Below, in pieces: positions 45,010-53,743 of a DNA stretch of 64,000 nucleotides (within the stretch, counting starts at the first letter, position 1; every line of letters begins with the position of its first letter). Source of the stretch: Desulfurivibrio sp044068515 (lineage in GTDB: Bacteria; Desulfobacterota; Desulfobulbia; Desulfobulbales; Desulfurivibrionaceae); the NCBI RefSeq assembly GCF_044068515.1, contig NZ_JBIPKI010000001.1, positions 1 through 64,000 on the forward strand, in the 5' to 3' direction. Under the pieces are notes generated by a model. It was not told the DNA's origin and made no database searches. It saw only the letters and a program-made list of their open reading frames with translations. The translations under genes and the position numbers were made by a program.

Positions 45010-46350
45010 ATGCAGGTTCGCGTTGAAGAAGTAAGTTCACTCACCCGGAGACTGGAAGTGGTTCTGCCCCGGGAAATGGTCGCCGGAGAGCTTAATGCCG
45101 CTTATGACAAGCTCAAGGGTGAAATCAACCTGAAAGGTTTTCGCAAGGGCAAGATCCCCCGCAAGGTGCTGGAAAAAAATTACGGCCCCAAAGTCCAATA
45201 CGATGTCGCCGACCGCCTGATCCAGGAAAGCTATTTCGACGCCCTGGAGAAAGCCGAACTCGATGCCGTGGTTCATCCCGAGGTCCGGGAGCACCGCTTC
45301 GAGGAAGACGGTACTTTTTTCTATCAGGCCGAAATCGATGTCCGGCCGGCTTTTGAACTGGGTGAGTACAAGGGGGTTGAAGTCGAGCAGGCCGAATTGA
45401 CCGTTAGTGAAGAGGATATCGATGCCGAGTTGGAAAACCTCCGCCGCCAGACCGCTCCCCTGCAAAGCGTTGCCGACCGGGCCATTGCCGCCGGGGACAT
45501 CGCGGCGATTGATTTCAGCGCCTTTGATCAGGGCGAGGAAATGAAAAATGTCGGCGGCCGGGATTTTTCCGTGGATGTCGGCAGCGGTCAGATCGGCCCG
45601 GAGTTCGAGGATAACCTGGTGGGGCTCAAGGCCGGCGAGGAAGCGACCTTTACGGTGGATTTTCCCGCCAACTTTCCCAACATGATTCTGGCCGGCAAAA
45701 GCATTGAGTTCAAGGTCAAGGTCAAGGATGTCAAGGAACGGGTCCTCCCGGAACTCGACGATGAATTCGCCAAGGATGTCAACGCCGAATTCACCACCCT
45801 GGCCGAGCTGCGCGATGATATCCGCCAACGGCGCCTGCAGGCCCTGGAAGATGGGCGCCGGGGTGATCTGGTTGACAAAGTGATGACGGAGATTCTCAAA
45901 AACCACGAATTTGAAGTCCCCCCCCGACTGGTGGCCTACGAGATCGAGGCGATGATCAAGGAGTTGGAGACCAACCTGGAGAATCGGGGCTTGAGCCTGG
46001 AAGCGGCGGGGATCAACCGTGATTCCCTGGTCGAAAAATACCAGGAGGGGGCCGCCAAGCGGGTGCGGGGCGACTTCATCCTGAAAAAAATCGCCGCCAA
46101 AGAAGAGATCAGAGTGGCCGACGAGGATATCAACCGGGGCTTTCAAAGGATCGCCGAGCAATACAACATGCCGGTGGAAGAAGTGAAAAAATACTTCCAC
46201 AGCCGCAACGAACTGATGCCCTTCATGCATGAACTGCTGACCGAAAAAATCCTCAATTTTCTGGTCAAGGAGGCCAGGATCAAGACGGTGGCGGCCCCGG
46301 CGGCGCCGGCGGAAACCGAACCGGCCCAGACCGAGGAGGAGGCGTCATGA
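45010..46350 (+). CDS. tig: Trigger factor
   Basis: A 446-residue ribosome-associated chaperone. The N-terminal ribosome-binding domain has the signature GFRKGKIPRKVLEKNYG near residue 40; the FKBP-type isomerase domain (about 150-245) includes DFSAFDQGEEMKN and VGLKAGEEATF; the C-terminal helical arms follow. AAGGA at 44998-45002 precedes the ATG, and the DNA just upstream (44970-44997) is AT-rich and includes TATAAT, though that is too close to serve as a normal -10 for this start. First gene of tig-clpP-clpX-lon, overlapping clpP by four bases. Confidence 0.96.
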   Translation: MQVRVEEVSSLTRRLEVVLPREMVAGELNAAYDKLKGEINLKGFRKGKIPRKVLEKNYGPKVQYDVADRLIQESYFDALEKAELDAVVHPEVREHRFEEDGTFFYQAEIDVRPAFELGEYKGVEVEQAELTVSEEDIDAELENLRRQTAPLQSVADRAIAAGDIAAIDFSAFDQGEEMKNVGGRDFSVDVGSGQIGPEFEDNLVGLKAGEEATFTVDFPANFPNMILAGKSIEFKVKVKDVKERVLPELDDEFAKDVNAEFTTLAELRDDIRQRRLQALEDGRRGDLVDKVMTEILKNHEFEVPPRLVAYEIEAMIKELETNLENRGLSLEAAGINRDSLVEKYQEGAAKRVRGDFILKKIAAKEEIRVADEDINRGFQRIAEQYNMPVEEVKKYFHSRNELMPFMHELLTEKILNFLVKEARIKTVAAPAAPAETEPAQTEEEAS

Positions 46351-46949
46351 GCCTGATTCCCTTTGTCATCGAACAGACCCCCAGGGGGGAACGCTCCTAC
46401 GATATTTATTCCCGCCTGCTCAAGGAACGGATCATTTTTCTCGGTACCGGTGTCAATGATGAAGTGGCCAACGTGGTCATTGCCCAGATGCTCTTTCTCG
46501 AGGCCGACGATCCGGACAAGGACATCACCTTTTATATCAACTCCCCCGGCGGGGTGGTCACCGCCGGCCTGGCCATATACGATACCATGCGCTACGTCAA
46601 GTGCGACATCGCCACTCTCTGCCTGGGCCAGGCGGCCAGCATGGCGGCGGTACTGCTGGCGGCGGGTACCGCCGGCAAGCGTTACGCCCTGCCCAACGCC
46701 CGGATTCTGATCCACCAACCCATGGGCGGCTTTCAGGGTCAGGCCACCGACATTGATATCCACGCCCGCGAAATTCTGCGGATGCGGGCGGACTTGAATA
46801 AAATCCTGGCCAATCACAGCGGCCAGAAACTGAAAAAAATTCAAAAAGACACCGAACGTGATTATTTTATGAGTGCCGAGGAGGCCAAGGCTTACGGAAT
46901 CATCGACAAGGTTCTGCTTGAGCGGACCAATATCAGCGAGGATGCCTGA
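46347..46949 (+). CDS. clpP: ATP-dependent Clp protease proteolytic subunit
   Basis: A 200-residue ClpP. The catalytic Ser lies in GQAASMAAVLLAAG near residue 98, His in ARILIHQPMGG near 123, and Asp in DTERDYFMSAEEA near 172. The IGF-type N-terminal loop and Pro-Gly-Gly block (YINSPGGVVTAGLA) are normal. It forms the protease barrel with ClpX, encoded two bases downstream. Confidence 0.97.
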   Translation: MSLIPFVIEQTPRGERSYDIYSRLLKERIIFLGTGVNDEVANVVIAQMLFLEADDPDKDITFYINSPGGVVTAGLAIYDTMRYVKCDIATLCLGQAASMAAVLLAAGTAGKRYALPNARILIHQPMGGFQGQATDIDIHAREILRMRADLNKILANHSGQKLKKIQKDTERDYFMSAEEAKAYGIIDKVLLERTNISEDA

Positions 46950-46951
46950 TA

Positions 46952-48211
46952 ATGGCGAAGAAAAAAAGTGACGAAAAGGGAATTGCCTGCTCCTTTTGCG
47001 GTAAGCCCCAGAGTGAAGTCAAGAAGCTGATTGCCGGCCCCACTGTTTATATCTGCAACGAGTGCATCGATCTCTGCAACGAAATCGTCAACGAGGACCT
47101 GCGCCAGCAGGATAGTGGCGCGCCCGGCGCCCCTTCGCTCAAACCCGCGGAGATCAAGGCCCTGCTCGATGACTACGTGATCGGCCAGGATCGGGCCAAG
47201 CGCAGCCTGGCGGTGGCGGTGCACAACCATTACAAGCGGGTTGAGGGCGAGAGGGACGGCGAGTATCCGGATGTCGAGCTTCAGAAAAGCAATATCCTCC
47301 TGATCGGTCCCACCGGCAGCGGCAAGACCCTGCTGGCCCAGACCCTGGCCCGGATTCTCAACGTGCCCTTCACCATTGCCGATGCCACCACCCTGACCGA
47401 GGCCGGCTATGTCGGCGAGGATGTCGAAAACATCCTGGTCAGCCTGCTCCAGGCCGCCGACAACGATGTCGGCCGGGCCAGCCGGGGAATTGTCTATATC
47501 GATGAGATCGACAAGATCGCCCGCAAGTCCGACAGCGCCTCCCTGACCCGCGATGTCTCCGGCGAAGGGGTGCAGCAGGCCCTGCTCAAAATCATCGAGG
47601 GTACGGTGGCCAACATTCCCCCCAAGGGCGGCCGCAAGCATCCCCAGCAGGAGTATATCAAGCTCGATACCTCCAATATTCTCTTCATTTGCGGCGGCGC
47701 TTTTGTCGGGCTCGACCAGGTGATCCGCCAGCGGGTGGGCACCAAGTCCCTGGGTTTCGGAGCCCGGGTGGTGGGCAAAAGCAAGAAGAAGACCGGGGAG
47801 ATCCTGGCCCAGGTGGCCTCCGAGGATCTGCTGCGTTTCGGCCTGATCCCCGAACTGGTGGGGCGCCTGCCGGTGCTGGCCACCATGGACGAACTGGAAG
47901 AGGTCGACCTGGTGCGGATTCTTCGGGAGCCGAAAAACGCCTTGACCCGGCAATATGAAAAACTCTTCGCCTTTGACGGCATCCGCCTGCGCTTCACCGA
48001 AGGCGCCTTGACCGCCATCGCCCGCGAGGCCATCAAGCGCAAGGCCGGGGCCCGGGGGTTGCGGTCGGTGATGGAAGAGGCGATGCTCGATGTGATGTTT
48101 GAGTTGCCGTCGCAGGAAAAAGCCCGCGAATGCGTGATCAGCGAGCAGGTCATCACCAACCGTGATTATCCGGTGGTGCTTTACGACAACGAAGAAAAGA
48201 AGAGCGCCTGA
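46952..48211 (+). CDS. clpX: ATP-dependent Clp protease ATP-binding subunit ClpX
   Basis: A 419-residue AAA+ unfoldase. N-terminal zinc finger CSFCGKPQ...CNECI binds substrates and adaptors; Walker A GPTGSGKTLLAQ near residue 118; Walker B VYIDEIDKI; the ClpP-docking loop lies in GARVVGKS-like sequence with an IGF-equivalent I did not resolve. Spacing to clpP is two bases and to lon six. Confidence 0.97.
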   Translation: MAKKKSDEKGIACSFCGKPQSEVKKLIAGPTVYICNECIDLCNEIVNEDLRQQDSGAPGAPSLKPAEIKALLDDYVIGQDRAKRSLAVAVHNHYKRVEGERDGEYPDVELQKSNILLIGPTGSGKTLLAQTLARILNVPFTIADATTLTEAGYVGEDVENILVSLLQAADNDVGRASRGIVYIDEIDKIARKSDSASLTRDVSGEGVQQALLKIIEGTVANIPPKGGRKHPQQEYIKLDTSNILFICGGAFVGLDQVIRQRVGTKSLGFGARVVGKSKKKTGEILAQVASEDLLRFGLIPELVGRLPVLATMDELEEVDLVRILREPKNALTRQYEKLFAFDGIRLRFTEGALTAIAREAIKRKAGARGLRSVMEEAMLDVMFELPSQEKARECVISEQVITNRDYPVVLYDNEEKKSA

Positions 48212-48217
48212 TTTGCC

Positions 48218-50650
48218 ATGAGTGACTCCACGGCCGGCCGCACCGTCTATCCCCTGATGCCGCTCCGGGATATCGTGCTTTTTCCATACATGGTAGCCCC
48301 TCTGGTGGTGGGACGGGAGCGTTCGATCAAGGCCCTGGAGGAGGCGATGAACGCCCGCTCCGAGATATTTCTGGCCGCCCAGAAGGATGCCGCCGAGGAA
48401 GATCCCGAAGAGGATGATGTCCACGAGGTGGGGACGGTGGCGGTGGTCATGCAACTGCTGCGCCTGCCCGATGGCACCATCAAGGCCCTGGTGGAGGGCA
48501 AGCGCCGGGCCCGGGTGATCAGCCATCTGCCCCATGCCGGAATTTTCATGGTCGCGGTGGAGGAGTTGCCCGACCAGGCCGATTCCTCGCCGGAATCCCT
48601 CGCCTTCATGCGCGAACTGCGCTTGACTTTCCAGGATTACACCCAGCATTACAAGCGAGTTCCCGCCGAGGTGGTCAAGTCGCTGGCCCGGATTAATGAT
48701 CCGGCCAAGTTCGTCGATGTCCTGGTGGCGCATCTGCCGGTCGGAACCGAGGAGAAGCAGCGGGTGCTGGCTACTCTCTCTTTGGCCGAGCGCTTCGAGC
48801 TGGTACTCAGACTGCTCCACCAGGAAATCCAGATCGCCCAACTGGAGGAGAACATCCGCGGCCGGGTCAAAAAGAAAATGGACAAGACCCAGAAGGATTA
48901 TTACCTGGCCGAGCAGATGCGGATTATCCAGAAGGAGATGGGGGTCAAGGATGAGACCGCCGCCGGGCTTGCCGATCTCGATAAGCGAATCCGGGAGAAA
49001 AAGCTGCCCCAGGCGGCCCGGGAAAAGGTCGAGCATGAACACAAGAAGCTTAAGCAGATGCCGGCGATGTCGGCCGAAGCAACCGTGGTCCGCAACTACA
49101 TCGACTGCATCCTCAGTCTGCCCTGGCAGGAAAAAAGCGATAGCCGGCTCGATCTCGAACTGGCCGAGCGGATCCTCGACGAGGATCATTACGGCCTGAG
49201 CAAGCCCAAGGAGCGGATTCTCGAATATCTGGCGGTCAAGGCCCGGGTGGAGAAGCTCAAGGGCCCCATTCTTTGCCTGGTGGGGCCGCCGGGGGTTGGC
49301 AAGACTTCGATCTGCAAATCGGTGGCCCGCTCCATGGGGCGGCGCTTTGAGAGACTTTCTTTAGGCGGGATCCGGGACGAGGCCGAAATTCGCGGCCACC
49401 GGCGGACCTATATCGGGGCCATGCCCGGCAAAATTCTGCGGGCGATGCAGAAGGCCAAGGTGGCCAACCCGGTCCTCTGCCTGGATGAAGTGGACAAGAT
49501 GAGCATGGATTTCCGGGGGGATCCCTCCGCCGCCCTGCTGGAAGTGCTGGATCCCGAGCAGAACGTCGCTTTCAGCGACCATTATCTCGATCTGGAATAC
49601 GATCTTTCCGACGTTTTTTTTATTACCACCGCCAATACCCTGGCCGGGATTCCCGCCCCTTTACAGGACCGGATGGAGATCATTCGGATCAACGGCTATA
49701 CCGAAGAGGACAAGGTCGGCATCGCCCAGGGTTTCCTGGTTCCCAAGCAGTTGGAGGCCAACGGCTTTGCCGCCGGTGATATAGTTTTTTCCGCTCCGGC
49801 CCTGCGGGAGATTATCCGCCGTTATACCCGCGAGGCCGGGGTTCGCAATCTTGAGCGCAGCATCGCCGCGATCTGCCGCAAGGTCGCCCGCGATCGCCTT
49901 AAACACTCAAAAAGCGAGAAAAAATATCGTCTGACCCCGGCCGCCGTGGCCCGTTATCTAGGGGTGGCCAAGTTCCGCTTCGGCCTGGCCGAAGAGGAGG
50001 ACCGGGTGGGGCTGGCCACCGGCCTGGCCTGGACCGAGGTGGGCGGCGAGTTGCTGCAGATCGAAACCGCCCTGATGCCCGGCAAGGGCAAATTGACCGT
50101 CACCGGCAAGCTCGGCGAGGTCATGCAGGAATCGGCCCAGGCGGCCCTCAGTTATGTCCGGACCCGGGCCCGGTGCCTGAATCTGGCCCCGGATTTTTAT
50201 CAGAAGCTCGATATCCATGTCCATGTGCCGGAAGGAGCCATCCCCAAGGACGGACCCTCGGCCGGGATTACCATGGCTACTTCCCTGGTTTCAGCCCTGC
50301 TGCAGCTGCCGGTGCGCCGGGATCTGGCCATGACCGGGGAGATTACCCTCCGGGGCCGGATTCTGCCCATCGGCGGGCTGGTGGAAAAACTGCTGGCGGC
50401 CAAGCGGGGCAACATTCGGCGCATCCTGATTCCCAAGGAAAACGAACGCAACCTGGCCGAAATCCCGGCCAAGATTCTCAAGGATCTGCAGATCGAGCCG
50501 GTGGACAATGTGGACCAGGTTCTGGAACGGGCCCTGGTTTTGCCGGCCGGAGAAACGCTGTTCCGGAACGAAGGAGAAGCGGCGGCCGGTGATGATGCCC
50601 GGTTGACGCCGGCTTGCCTGGCGCCCCTGGAGCATTCCTCGCCCCAATGA
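48218..50650 (+). CDS. lon: ATP-dependent protease Lon
   Basis: An 810-residue Lon. The LAN substrate-binding domain begins YPLMPLRDIVLFPYM; Walker A is VGPPGVGKTSICKS near residue 358; the proteolytic domain has the catalytic Ser in PKDGPSAGITMAT near 685 and the Lys some 43 residues later (LRGRILPIGGLVEKLLAAK). The last 35 residues (after LPAGETLF) are a variable tail. It closes the quality-control operon; tRNA-Val follows 113 bases later. Confidence 0.97.
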   Translation: MSDSTAGRTVYPLMPLRDIVLFPYMVAPLVVGRERSIKALEEAMNARSEIFLAAQKDAAEEDPEEDDVHEVGTVAVVMQLLRLPDGTIKALVEGKRRARVISHLPHAGIFMVAVEELPDQADSSPESLAFMRELRLTFQDYTQHYKRVPAEVVKSLARINDPAKFVDVLVAHLPVGTEEKQRVLATLSLAERFELVLRLLHQEIQIAQLEENIRGRVKKKMDKTQKDYYLAEQMRIIQKEMGVKDETAAGLADLDKRIREKKLPQAAREKVEHEHKKLKQMPAMSAEATVVRNYIDCILSLPWQEKSDSRLDLELAERILDEDHYGLSKPKERILEYLAVKARVEKLKGPILCLVGPPGVGKTSICKSVARSMGRRFERLSLGGIRDEAEIRGHRRTYIGAMPGKILRAMQKAKVANPVLCLDEVDKMSMDFRGDPSAALLEVLDPEQNVAFSDHYLDLEYDLSDVFFITTANTLAGIPAPLQDRMEIIRINGYTEEDKVGIAQGFLVPKQLEANGFAAGDIVFSAPALREIIRRYTREAGVRNLERSIAAICRKVARDRLKHSKSEKKYRLTPAAVARYLGVAKFRFGLAEEEDRVGLATGLAWTEVGGELLQIETALMPGKGKLTVTGKLGEVMQESAQAALSYVRTRARCLNLAPDFYQKLDIHVHVPEGAIPKDGPSAGITMATSLVSALLQLPVRRDLAMTGEITLRGRILPIGGLVEKLLAAKRGNIRRILIPKENERNLAEIPAKILKDLQIEPVDNVDQVLERALVLPAGETLFRNEGEAAAGDDARLTPACLAPLEHSSPQ

Positions 50651-50763
50651 GGTTTTGCCCCGGCCGGGACCTCAGGCCCAGCCTGGAGCAGCGCTGCCGC
50701 AGCGCCACCTTTTTTGCTTGACGAAAAGCCGGCCCCATGGTTAATAGGGTGCCTTATCGGGAT

Positions 50764-50839
50764 GGGCGAATAGCTCAGCTGGGAGAGCATCGGCCTTACA
50801 AGCCGAGGGTCACAGGTTCGAGCCCTGTTTCGCCCACCA
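50764..50839 (+). tRNA. tRNA-Val (anticodon TAC)
   Basis: A 76-base cloverleaf: acceptor GGGCGAA/TTCGCCC, D arm GCTC...GAGC, anticodon stem TCGGC/GCCGA with loop CTTACAA, T arm ACAGG-TTCGAGC-CCTGT, encoded CCA. Confidence 0.96.
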
Positions 50840-50849
50840 TCCTTTTTCA

Positions 50850-50926
50850 GGGGTTGTAGCTCAGCCGGTTAGAGTGCTGGCCTGTCACGCCAGAGGTCGC
50901 GGGTTCGAGCCCCGTCAACCCCGCCA
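50850..50926 (+). tRNA. tRNA-Asp (anticodon GTC)
   Basis: A 77-base cloverleaf: acceptor GGGGTTG/CAACCCC, anticodon stem CTGGC/GCCAG with loop CTGTCAC, T arm GCGGG-TTCGAGC-CCCGT, encoded CCA. Ten bases separate it from tRNA-Val, so both are probably on one transcript. Confidence 0.96.
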
Positions 50927-50929
50927 GAA

Positions 50930-50978
50930 AAAAACAAAGGGAAATCAAGCGAGCATGCTTGGTTTCCCTTTTGTTTTT
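50930..50978 (+). terminator. Rho-independent terminator after the tRNA pair
   Basis: The left arm AAACAAAGGGAAA (50932-50944) pairs with TTTCCCTTTTGTTT (50963-50976, one bulged T), with an inner AAGC/GCTT stem, and the right arm ends in GTTTTT. It begins right after the tRNA-Asp CCA. Confidence 0.8.
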
Positions 50979-51125
50979 GGGGCCTCGCCCATTACCCAGC
51001 CCTAACCCTTTCATTGCTGCTTCCCAGCCCCCAAACTCTCGTGAGTATCGCAGCAAACCGGCTTCGACTAGCGCAATGGCTCTGCGATCAAAATCTGGCG
51101 ATTTGAAGTTGGCGATACTTTTTCC

Positions 51126-51194
51126 TTGCCGCCTTTTAAACTAATGCGGCAAAATATTCGCAGTCACAAGCGCGGAATAGTCGGCAAAACTATT
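51126..51194. promoter_or_regulatory. Two inverted repeats just upstream of the OsmC-family gene
   Basis: TTGCCGC...GCGGCAA (51126-51132 with 51146-51152) and AATAGT...ACTATT (51176-51181 with 51189-51194), both perfect. The second ends next to the ribosome-binding site. They could be operators or leader hairpins for a stress-type gene; no clear promoter hexamers were identified. Confidence 0.35.
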
Positions 51195-51208
51195 GGAAGG
51201 AGGGGACG

Positions 51209-51772
51209 ATGATGACAAATGTCAATGAAGTCAACGGCATAAACGTCGAGCAGTTGATGGCAACCATTGAACTTATCAAAGGACAACCGGCAATCGCTCA
51301 ATTCAAGTTCAGAGCCCAAAATAAATGGCTTAACGGCACCCATAATCACGCGACAGTAAAAGATTTTTATGGGGCCTTGCAAGAAGATGACTCCAGAACT
51401 GTGATGGATTTTGAAATTGATGAACCGCCGGTCCTGTGTGGATCGAACTTGGGAGCAAATCCGGTTGAGTACCTGCTTGTTGCCCTCTCCGGATGTCTGA
51501 CCACCAGTCTGGTGGCCCACGCGGCCGCCAGAGGGGTCAGGCTCACCCAAGTCCAATCCAGGTATGAAGGGGAACTGGACCTCCAGGGATTTCTGGGAAT
51601 CTCAGACCAGGTCCCGGTCGGTTATAAAAGTATCCGGGTTTATTTTACCATCGAAGCCGATGTAGACCGGGACCGGAAGGAGGATCTGATCAGGATGGCC
51701 CAGAAGTACTCTCCGGTATTTAACAGCATTGCAAAATCCGTAGCTGTTGTCGTGCAGCTTGACGAGCACTAA
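51209..51772 (+). CDS. OsmC/Ohr-family protein
   Basis: A 187-residue OsmC-like protein. The family core is visible: FRAQNKWLNGTHNHATV near the N-terminus, a peroxidatic-type Cys in PPVLCGSNLGANPVEYLL and the second Cys in VALSGCLTTSLVAHAA. These Cys pairs reduce organic peroxides in Ohr/OsmC; the subfamily here (with an N-terminal extension of about 25 residues) is not settled. AAGGAGGGGAC precedes the ATG. The gene is noticeably less GC-rich than its neighbours and stands alone between a terminator and a palindrome, so it may be acquired. Confidence 0.85.
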   Translation: MMTNVNEVNGINVEQLMATIELIKGQPAIAQFKFRAQNKWLNGTHNHATVKDFYGALQEDDSRTVMDFEIDEPPVLCGSNLGANPVEYLLVALSGCLTTSLVAHAAARGVRLTQVQSRYEGELDLQGFLGISDQVPVGYKSIRVYFTIEADVDRDRKEDLIRMAQKYSPVFNSIAKSVAVVVQLDEH

Positions 51773-52187
51773 GGTCAGGCTCTGTTGCCGAGATTCTCGG
51801 CAGAATCTTGGTCAAGCACCGTCATCTGCCAGGTGGGCCGGCCCGAAAAAGGCTAATTTTCCTGTGAGCAAGGATGATCCCGCCTTGCCGCCCCCCGCGG
51901 TGGAGCGCCAGGCCGAAGATCAAGCGCCAGGGTTACCCGGTTCCAGGCATTGCCAATCATCCCTCGGCGTGCTATGTTGCTTCCCGGTCCGATCTTTAGG
52001 GCTGTGGCGCTCGCAGGCCTGACCTTGAGCGGCCTGGATGGGGCGCCATGATTGGCCGGATCTTAAGAACTGCTGTTCCTGATGAATCGCAAGCGCTGAC
52101 CGGGGCCGGGTAGTTGTGAAACCGGCCTGCCCGGCAGGCCGGTTCCACAACTACCCGGCCCCGCCATCTCAAGAAAGGAGATATGGT
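51773..52187. other. 415-base gap between the OsmC-family gene and the cyclophilin gene
   Basis: No gene is seen. AGATTCT...AGAATCT (51791-51808) forms a short hairpin soon after the OsmC stop, without a T-tract. The right end holds the large palindrome at 52102-52162. The rest is GC-rich without recognised features. Confidence 0.45.
52102..52162. repeat. 61-bp near-perfect palindrome
   Basis: Left arm GGGGCCGGGTAGTTGTGAAA, continued by CCGGCCTGCC, pairs with the right half over 30 positions with a single mismatch (A against C at the eighteenth position) and almost no loop (centre near 52132). It ends 26 bases before the cyclophilin ATG and 9 before its ribosome-binding site. It could be a palindromic mobile repeat, a terminator, or a cruciform/attenuator. 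Confidence 0.75.
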
Positions 52188-52784
52188 ATGATCAAACTTC
52201 TGTTGGCTTTTTTGGTGCTTACCGCCATGATGTCGGTCGTTGGAACCAAGGCGGTAGCCGCCGAGCCCGTTAAAATTGTTTTGCAGACCTCGGAAGGCCG
52301 GATCATGCTGCAGCTGGACCCGGACAAAGCGCCCGAAACCGTCCGGAACTTCCTGGGCTATGTTGAGGCCGGTCATTACGATGGGACTATTTTTCATCGG
52401 GTGATTCCGGGTTTTATGATTCAGGGAGGAGGCTTCACCGCCGGTTTTCAGCAGAAGCCGACCCGATCGCCGGTCAGCAATGAAGCCGACAACGGCCTGA
52501 AAAACCGGCGGGGCACCATCGCCATGGCCAGAACCATGGATCCCCAATCCGCCACGGCCCAGTTCTTCATTAACGTGGCCGATAATGAATTTCTCAATTT
52601 CCAGAACCCGACTCCCCGGGGCTATGGTTATGCGGTTTTCGGCGAAGTTGTCGAAGGGATGGAGGTGGTTGATCGCATCGTGGCAATTCCGACCGGCCCC
52701 GCCGGACCATTTCCTTCCGATGTTCCAAGGACTACGGTCCTGATCGAGAAGGCGGAACTGCTCAAGCCGGGGGCGGAGCAGTAA
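52188..52784 (+). CDS. Exported cyclophilin-type peptidyl-prolyl isomerase
   Basis: A 198-residue protein with a cleavable signal peptide (about 1-25, ending AVAA) followed by a bacterial cyclophilin domain: KAPETVRNFLGYVEAGHYDG, FHRVIPGFMIQGGG with catalytic Arg, RGTIAMARTMDPQSATAQFF, and YAVFGEVVEGMEVVDRI. It resembles periplasmic PpiA. AAGAAAGGAG precedes the ATG at 52188. A large palindrome sits just upstream. Confidence 0.92.
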   Translation: MIKLLLAFLVLTAMMSVVGTKAVAAEPVKIVLQTSEGRIMLQLDPDKAPETVRNFLGYVEAGHYDGTIFHRVIPGFMIQGGGFTAGFQQKPTRSPVSNEADNGLKNRRGTIAMARTMDPQSATAQFFINVADNEFLNFQNPTPRGYGYAVFGEVVEGMEVVDRIVAIPTGPAGPFPSDVPRTTVLIEKAELLKPGAEQ

Positions 52785-52954
52785 GCCGGCCAAGCGGCCG
52801 GTTTCGGCTTTTCCTTGCCCTTTTGTTGGCTGCCGGGGTACCGGCCGGCCCGCTGATTTGGCGGCTATTAAGGCACCGGGGATATTTTCCCTGCTTTGTA
52901 ACAGGTCCGACTACCGTCCCCTATTGCTCCTGAATCATTGATGGTAACTGGTTT

Positions 52955-53743
52955 ATGCTGGCACACATCGAGCGCCTGGGAGAGCGTACTCTCTATTTTG
53001 TCCGCGATTTGGGCCGGATGGGAATTTTCCTGGTCCTGGCCATCCGCGGCATTTTCAGGCGGCCCTTCCGGCTCGGGGCGGTGGTGCGTCAGACCAGGTT
53101 GATCGGGGCCAATTCCTTCGCCGTCATCTTTTTTACCGCCGCCTTTACCGGGATGGTGCTGGGTTTGCAGGGTTATTATACCCTGCGCAAGTTTGGCGCC
53201 GAAGGGGCCCTGGGGTCGGCGGTGGCTCTTTCCTTGCTCCGGGAACTGGGGCCGGTGCTCACCGCCCTGATGGTCATCGGTCGAGCCGGTTCGGCGATGT
53301 GCGCTGAAATCGGCATCATGCGCAACTCCGAGCAGATCGATGCCCTCGAGTGCATGGCCGTGGATCCTTTTCGTTACCTGATCGCTCCCAAGTTTCTGGC
53401 TACCATTATCTCCATCCCGATTCTGACCCTGATCTTCAGCGTGGTGGGAATTTTCGGCGGTTATGTGGCCGGGGTACTGCTCCTGGGGGTCAATGCCGGC
53501 TCCTATTTCTCCGGCATGGAGTTGAGCGTGGTCAATAAGGATATCAGCATGGGCATTATCAAGTCCTTTGTTTTTGCCGTGCTGGTGGTGTGGATCTGTA
53601 CCGCCCGCGGCTATTACGTGCATGAGATCCGGGGGGCCGGTTTCGGCGCCGAGGGCGTCAGCCGGGCCACCACCCAGGCGGTGGTGCTTTCCTCCATTTC
53701 CGTCCTGGTCTGGGACTATCTCCTGACGGCGATTCTCTTATGA
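52955..53743 (+). CDS. mlaE: Phospholipid ABC transporter permease MlaE
   Basis: A 262-residue MlaE-family permease with about five or six helices. Signature blocks: FTGMVLGLQGYYTLRKFGAEG, LLRELGPVLTALMVIGRAGSAM, EIGIMRNSEQIDALECMAVDP. It forms the membrane core of the MlaFEDB complex, moving phospholipids between inner and outer membranes. It overlaps mlaF by four bases. An MlaB subunit gene is not seen in the window. Confidence 0.95.
   Translation: MLAHIERLGERTLYFVRDLGRMGIFLVLAIRGIFRRPFRLGAVVRQTRLIGANSFAVIFFTAAFTGMVLGLQGYYTLRKFGAEGALGSAVALSLLRELGPVLTALMVIGRAGSAMCAEIGIMRNSEQIDALECMAVDPFRYLIAPKFLATIISIPILTLIFSVVGIFGGYVAGVLLLGVNAGSYFSGMELSVVNKDISMGIIKSFVFAVLVVWICTARGYYVHEIRGAGFGAEGVSRATTQAVVLSSISVLVWDYLLTAILL

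Noticed and set aside
50847..51056. Short minus-strand open frame over tRNA-Asp
   Set aside because: Its end is the antisense of the tRNA (a typical artefact peptide), and the terminator lies inside it.
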